Of a DNA stretch of 64,000 bases, positions 60,536 through 64,000 are shown in pieces. The stretch is from Candidatus Nitrosymbiomonas proteolyticus. GTDB taxonomy: Bacteria > Armatimonadota > Fimbriimonadia > Fimbriimonadales > Fimbriimonadaceae. The translations under genes and the position numbers were made by a program. Where the stretch lies: positions 992,001 through 1,056,000 of the forward strand of contig AP021858.1 of assembly GCA_017347465.1 (NCBI GenBank). The letters are read 5' to 3'. The stretch's first letter is position 1. The number at the start of each line of letters is the position of its first letter. Under the pieces are notes generated by a model. That model had not been told where the DNA came from, searched no databases, and saw only the letters and a list, made by a program, of their open reading frames with translations.

Positions 60536-61354
60536 TTAGGGGGAGGACGCCGCGCCGGCAGCAGCGGGATGAACGAACGTCGGCTCGTAAACGCTTTCTG
60601 CGATGCCGAATTCCTTGAGCAAGGACCCGTAGAGCTGCAGCCCCTCAACCTCTCTCTCGCCCAATTCGTAGCGCATCGTTTCTCCGAGATAACGCTGGCA
60701 GGTTTCGAGGTCCCAACCCGAGGATTCAGCCGCTTGGAGGCAGACTTGAGAGAAGTTCGCTTGCGACCACCGAAACGCTTCTTCGAGGTACGCCGCAAGT
60801 TCGGGCGCCAGGTCCTCGTCGCCGACCCACAGCGCCCATACGAAGGGGAGCCCGGTCGCGCGCGTCCACTCCTCGCCGAGATCGAGTTCCACGACGCCTT
60901 CCGAACTCTCGGAAAGCCCCTTGTCGCCGATCAGGACGGCCGCATCGTGTGTTGAGAGCATCGCCGGGAGGTCCGGCTGGCAGAGCTCCGTGCGCGGAGC
61001 AACCCCATATCCGCGCTGGAGTAACAGACGGGCCAAGGCGTTGCTCGTCATCGAACTGGCGTCGAGGGCGAGGCTCGCGATTTCAGCGATCGGGGTCTTC
61101 GAGAACAACCGAACGCTCGCTGCGGGTCCCAAGCTGCCGATGCAAACTCCAGCGACGGCCCTTCGATCGGGTTGCGTCAGCAGGTCGATGCTGGACACCA
61201 AGATCGCATCTACCGCCCCGTCGTCCAGTCGCCGAGGAAGTCTGCTCGGAAGGTCGTACTCCACCGCAACCGGGCTGTCTTCGCCCAGGCTTTCAAACCA
61301 AGCCACGAGCGGCCTCGCGTTCACGAAAGGAACCGAACCGACGCGAAAGCGCAT
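60536..61354 (-). CDS. mqnA: Chorismate dehydratase MqnA (futalosine pathway)
   Basis: 272 residues. Family blocks are RVGSVPFVNARPLV at the start, DLPSRLPRRLDDGAVDAILVSSID (in part), SVRLFSKTP and LALDASSMTSNALARLLL. MqnA dehydrates chorismate to 3-enolpyruvylbenzoate, the first step of menaquinone synthesis through futalosine. With complex I it indicates menaquinone-linked respiration. No other mqn genes are in the window. A TACAAT box is five bases before the ATG. Confidence 0.94.
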   Translation of the reverse strand: MRFRVGSVPFVNARPLVAWFESLGEDSPVAVEYDLPSRLPRRLDDGAVDAILVSSIDLLTQPDRRAVAGVCIGSLGPAASVRLFSKTPIAEIASLALDASSMTSNALARLLLQRGYGVAPRTELCQPDLPAMLSTHDAAVLIGDKGLSESSEGVVELDLGEEWTRATGLPFVWALWVGDEDLAPELAAYLEEAFRWSQANFSQVCLQAAESSGWDLETCQRYLGETMRYELGEREVEGLQLYGSLLKEFGIAESVYEPTFVHPAAAGAASSP

Positions 61355-61359
61355 GGCCC

Positions 61360-61365
61360 ATTGTA
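61360..61365 (-). promoter_or_regulatory. -10 box (TACAAT) before mqnA
   Basis: TACAAT on the minus strand is five bases from ATG 61354, so transcription is expected to begin at or next to the A of the start codon. Confidence 0.55.
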
Positions 61366-61396
61366 CGCTTTGGGGATTGGGGTCCGCAGGATCGCC

Positions 61397-62119
61397 CTAA
61401 TCGGGCAGACTCAAGACCTCGCTTGAAGTGACGCCCTGCCCAGGCTCCCAAACGAGCCGCCTCACGTGGCGTGCGTGGCTTCCCACATGGGAGATTGGGA
61501 CCTGGCCTATCCGCTCGGGGGTTTCGAGGAGGGCGTGCGTGTGGCCTCCGAGAATGAGGTCGATTCGGGGTTCAGCGGCGGCAAGCTCGCGGTCGGCGGC
61601 GAGCCCGATATGGGTGAGCGCGATCAGCAGATCCGATTCGCCCCGGAGGATCTCGACCTGAGCCTGAGCGGCCGGTAACGGCGCGTCCCACAACAAGCCG
61701 CTTGCTACCGAAGAGGCCATCGAGCGCGTCACCATAGGAACCATCACCCCCAAGACCGCGACCCGCACCCCTCCGACCTCGAAGGCCGTGCTTGCGGGCA
61801 AGAAGGGGCGCCCGTCTTTGTACCTTACGTTCGCGCACAAAACCGGGTGCTTTGCGCCCCGGAGCTTGGATTGGAAGGCGGTCGGGATCGGGTGGGACTC
61901 CCTGTTGCCGGGGACGCTCGCGTCGCAGTCTGCTTGGTGGAGAAGCGCCCAACCCGGGTCGGCCGTCGCAGAGAAACCGAGATTGCCCGAGCGAACCAAG
62001 TCTCCCGTATCGAAGTACAGGCTGGGCGAGTGAGCGCGGCGCAGTTCCGCGAGGAACCGGGCTTTCGCCAGGTTGAGCTTGCCGTGGAAGTCGCTCGTGT
62101 GGAAGATGTGCAGCTTCAC
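61397..62119 (-). CDS. 5'-nucleotidase-type metallophosphoesterase domain protein
   Basis: 240 residues, only the N-terminal metallophosphoesterase domain of UshA-like enzymes; there is no C-terminal nucleotidase domain and no signal peptide. Motifs: HTSDFHG (residues 7-13), FDTGD near 37, GNRESH at 71-76, LTHIG and GGHTH. The GNRE motif has Arg where the catalytic His of GNHE normally sits. It begins with GTG 17 bases after the secG stop codon. It may be a phosphatase or a regulatory remnant; activity uncertain. Confidence 0.75.
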   Translation of the reverse strand: MKLHIFHTSDFHGKLNLAKARFLAELRRAHSPSLYFDTGDLVRSGNLGFSATADPGWALLHQADCDASVPGNRESHPIPTAFQSKLRGAKHPVLCANVRYKDGRPFLPASTAFEVGGVRVAVLGVMVPMVTRSMASSVASGLLWDAPLPAAQAQVEILRGESDLLIALTHIGLAADRELAAAEPRIDLILGGHTHALLETPERIGQVPISHVGSHARHVRRLVWEPGQGVTSSEVLSLPD

Positions 62120-62136
62120 AGGGCCGGGGCGAACCG

Positions 62137-62376
62137 CTAGTTGTGGATGCGGCCGCTAATGAAGTCCAACAAGAGCATCAGCGCCATGAACGAGATGCCC
62201 AGGCCCAAGATGATGCGGGACATGAGGTCTTCGAAGTTGGCCTTTCCTCGGAAGGTTGTGCGGATCCCGCTCCCGCCGGACATCGCGTCCCCCTTGCCCG
62301 TAACGAACACGAGCACTGCGAACAGCGCCGCAACGATGATTGCGATTGCGATTCCGATTCGATAAACGACGTCCAC
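62137..62376 (-). CDS. secG: Protein translocase subunit SecG (probable)
   Basis: 79 residues with two membrane helices (IGIAIAIIVAALFAVLVFV and IILGLGISFMALMLLLDFI) joined by a glycine- and serine-rich loop (TGKGDAMSGGSGIRTTFRG). Length, topology and the G-x-G-x-SGG loop fit SecG of the SecYEG channel. The family is short and variable, so the call rests mainly on topology. GTG 62376 is the start; it lies behind a TATACT box and leads the metallophosphoesterase gene. Confidence 0.65.
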   Translation of the reverse strand: MDVVYRIGIAIAIIVAALFAVLVFVTGKGDAMSGGSGIRTTFRGKANFEDLMSRIILGLGISFMALMLLLDFISGRIHN

Positions 62377-62411
62377 CGTTTGAGTTCCAACTTCCGTAGT
62401 TCGGAGGTCGC

Positions 62412-62417
62412 AGTATA
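62412..62417 (-). promoter_or_regulatory. -10 box (TATACT) of secG
   Basis: TATACT (five of six) on the minus strand sits about 36 bases before GTG 62376, partly overlapping the end of the CBS-DUF1385 gene. The -35 is poor. The short leader distinguishes it from the leaderless set. Confidence 0.35.
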
Positions 62418-62418
62418 C

Positions 62419-63531
62419 CTATAGCTCGATCGCAATCCCGAACTGAGCCAAGATCAACCGTCCTAGAACGAACGCCAAGGTTGCGCCCGCCGAAACTTGG
62501 AGCAGCCCGCTCATGAGCAGCCTCCGAAAGGCGCTCGTAGGCTCATATCCGGTCTCGCGGTAGGTCTTGAGGAGCGCCTGAGCGACGGCGATCCCGTTGG
62601 CGATTTGTCTTCGGTTGGGGGGCTTGGTCGTCACAAAGAACTGGGCGAGATTCCCCAGAGGTTTCCAAAAGAACAACGTGACGATTGCAGCCGTTACAAG
62701 CCGGATTTCGAAGTTCTGAACCCAAGGCGCGCCGGCGATCCCGACGAGGAGACTGAGCCCGACCGCCAGGTTGGTCCCACATCGCGGGTGGACGCGCGGC
62801 ATTCGTGCGACGACTTCAGGCTCCAAGGGCTCGGAGCGTTCGAGGGCGTGAACGACCTTGTGCTCGGCGGCGTGAGTGCCCGCAAGCGGAAGGGACCGAA
62901 GGCCCAAGAGAAACAGAGCCACGGGCAAGCCCTGATAAAAAGTGTCCCGCCAGAAAAGGGGCAAGTGATATGCCTTCACCCAGGAACCCAGCGACTCCGT
63001 TGCGAGCACGGCGACGAGGAACAACCCGAAGAGCAACGCACCCGTCGCCACGAGCGCAAGGTCGTTAGCTCCGGCTCGAATCGAACCGGTCGTCAGATAA
63101 ATCCCGAATGGCGTCGCCATCCCTCCCACCACGGGGGGGCGCGCGTGGGTCGCCGGTTTCGGTCCGAAATCAGTGACGGACACCATGCCGATCACGCGCG
63201 CGTCAGCGTCGACGACCAGCCACTCGGTTTGCCGGCTGGAGGACATCAGGCGCAGGGCCTCCGCTCCCGTGAGGTGTCCCTGAAGGGTTCGAGGAGAGGG
63301 TTCGAGCGCCTCACGCACAGAGCCAGTGAAGGCGATCCCGCGTTCAAGGGCTCGAAGCACGTCGCCTCGGGAAATCGAACCTATGAGAACCGACTCATCG
63401 ACGACGGGCAAAACGCCAAACGGCGTCTCGCGCAAGAGAGCGGTGGCCCGGGCCAGCGAGTCGTTGGGGAGCAAGATCGGACAGGCGCGGGCAATTGCCG
63501 TGAGAGGTAGCTGAAAGGGGTCCGGGGGCAT
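62419..63531 (-). CDS. CBS-domain pair fused to a DUF1385 (YqhQ-like) membrane domain
   Basis: 370 residues from ATG 63531. Residues about 1-120 hold two CBS repeats (ACPILLPNDSLARATALL, VLIGSISRGDVLRAL, EWLVVDADARVIGMVSVTDFG). Residues 130 to 370 match DUF1385: PPVVGGMATPFGIYL, AGTHAAEHKVVHALE and VHPRCGTN, followed by several helices. CBS pairs bind adenosyl ligands or cAMP/ATP and often control channels or enzymes. The DUF1385 role is unknown. The start at 63579 is possible but has no support; TACAAT at 63543-63548 favours 63531. Confidence 0.78.
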   Translation of the reverse strand: MPPDPFQLPLTAIARACPILLPNDSLARATALLRETPFGVLPVVDESVLIGSISRGDVLRALERGIAFTGSVREALEPSPRTLQGHLTGAEALRLMSSSRQTEWLVVDADARVIGMVSVTDFGPKPATHARPPVVGGMATPFGIYLTTGSIRAGANDLALVATGALLFGLFLVAVLATESLGSWVKAYHLPLFWRDTFYQGLPVALFLLGLRSLPLAGTHAAEHKVVHALERSEPLEPEVVARMPRVHPRCGTNLAVGLSLLVGIAGAPWVQNFEIRLVTAAIVTLFFWKPLGNLAQFFVTTKPPNRRQIANGIAVAQALLKTYRETGYEPTSAFRRLLMSGLLQVSAGATLAFVLGRLILAQFGIAIEL

Positions 63532-63542
63532 CGAACTTGCGC

Positions 63543-63548
63543 ATTGTA
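63543..63548 (-). promoter_or_regulatory. -10 box (TACAAT) before the CBS-DUF1385 gene
   Basis: TACAAT on the minus strand lies 11 bases before ATG 63531, supporting that start over 63579. Confidence 0.45.
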
Positions 63549-63625
63549 CTTCTTTCGACAACCAGAAGCGGCCTGCCATCGAACGCCCGTTTACCTGCGT
63601 CTTAGTATCGGAACCTCAAGTACCT

Positions 63626-64000
63626 GTGAAACGGATCGGAGTCATTACGAGCGGGGGCGACGCCCCGGGGATGAATGCCGCATTGCGAGCGGTCGTTCGG
63701 ACCGCCTTGCGTCGTGGCGTGCAGGTGACCGGTTTCTTGCGGGGCTATGAGGGGATGGTCAACAACGAGCCGATCGCGCTCGACTCGCAATCGGTGGGAG
63801 GGATCATCTCTCGCGGCGGCACGATTCTGCGCTCGGCTCGCAGCAAGGAGTTTCGCGAGATCGAGGGCCGCAAGAAGGCCATGGCGAACCTCCGGGCCGC
63901 GGACGTAGATGGGTTGGTAGTGATCGGAGGCGATGGGTCTCTCGCGGGGGCTCTGCGCTTGAAAGAGGAGTTCGACCTGCCCGTGATGGGGGTTCCCGCG
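63626..64000 (+). CDS. pfkA: 6-phosphofructokinase, ATP-type (3' end outside window)
   Basis: The first 125 residues of a PFK, cut by the right edge. It begins with GTG 63626 (MKRIGVITSGGDAPGMNAALR), and has RGYEGMVNNE, SRGGTILRSARSKEF and VVIGGDGSLAGA. The GGDGS form (Gly after the second Asp) is the ATP-using type, unlike GGDDT in the enzyme at 11113. The residue that completes the donor test (PGTIDND or PKT) lies beyond the window. It phosphorylates fructose 6-phosphate irreversibly in glycolysis. TAGTAT lies 17 bases upstream. Confidence 0.9.
   Translation, partial: MKRIGVITSGGDAPGMNAALRAVVRTALRRGVQVTGFLRGYEGMVNNEPIALDSQSVGGIISRGGTILRSARSKEFREIEGRKKAMANLRAADVDGLVVIGGDGSLAGALRLKEEFDLPVMGVPA

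Overview
The window is a dense, GC-rich (about 60 percent) bacterial chromosome segment. There is no sign of phage, IS elements, CRISPR or rRNA/tRNA genes. My best guess for the source is Armatimonadota (Fimbriimonadia-like) or a related environmental lineage. The basis is the mix of H-X9-DG pseudopilins, a DUF1800 protein, a tricorn-like protease, futalosine-pathway menaquinone synthesis (MqnA), complex I, and TACAAT-type -10 boxes lying directly in front of start codons. This is an inference; no 16S gene is present to test it.

Layout. 1-5.3 kb: an exopolysaccharide module. A Wzz/GumC-type chain-length gene runs off the left edge, divergent from a TagA/WecG glycosyltransferase, a GDP-fucose-synthase-like reductase, a nucleotide-sugar dehydrogenase and an epimerase. 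5.3-9.9 kb: nuoE and nuoF, separated by a near-identical tandem pair of pseudopilin genes and a small membrane protein. 9.9-13.4 kb (minus): an MFS transporter, a predicted PPi-type phosphofructokinase and a double PrcB-domain secreted protein. 13.4-17.2 kb: aconitase, a Fur-family regulator with an operator array, and a divergent 64-aa gene. 17.3-18.7 kb: a DUF1800 protein. 18.7-29.3 kb (minus): nuoG-H-J-K-L-M, a UroD-like gene, then nuoN; nuoI is absent.

29.6-41.3 kb: a large secreted protein, a tricorn-type protease, a small basic protein, lspA-ileS, a Y-family polymerase and two small membrane-anchored proteins. 41.3-47.5 kb: a FtsB/DivIC-like protein, pyruvate kinase with the K+-independent signature, pepF, tmk and der. 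47.5-53.2 kb (minus): mlaE, pstA-pstC-pstS behind a Pho-box-like repeat, and a membrane Fe-S oxidoreductase. 53.2-64 kb: a degenerate NodB-fold protein with queD, a GH172/DUF2961 protein, a PMT/ArnT-like glycosyltransferase, cinA, nfo, deoB, mqnA, a metallophosphoesterase, secG, a CBS-DUF1385 fusion, and the 5' part of an ATP-type pfkA.

The metabolic genes fit a respiring, menaquinone-using heterotroph: glycolysis (two PFKs, pyruvate kinase), the TCA cycle (aconitase), complex I and peptide degradation (tricorn-like, PepF). Gene order is compact. Many operon junctions are ATGA/GTGA overlaps, and four of six convergent junctions have interlocked stop codons.
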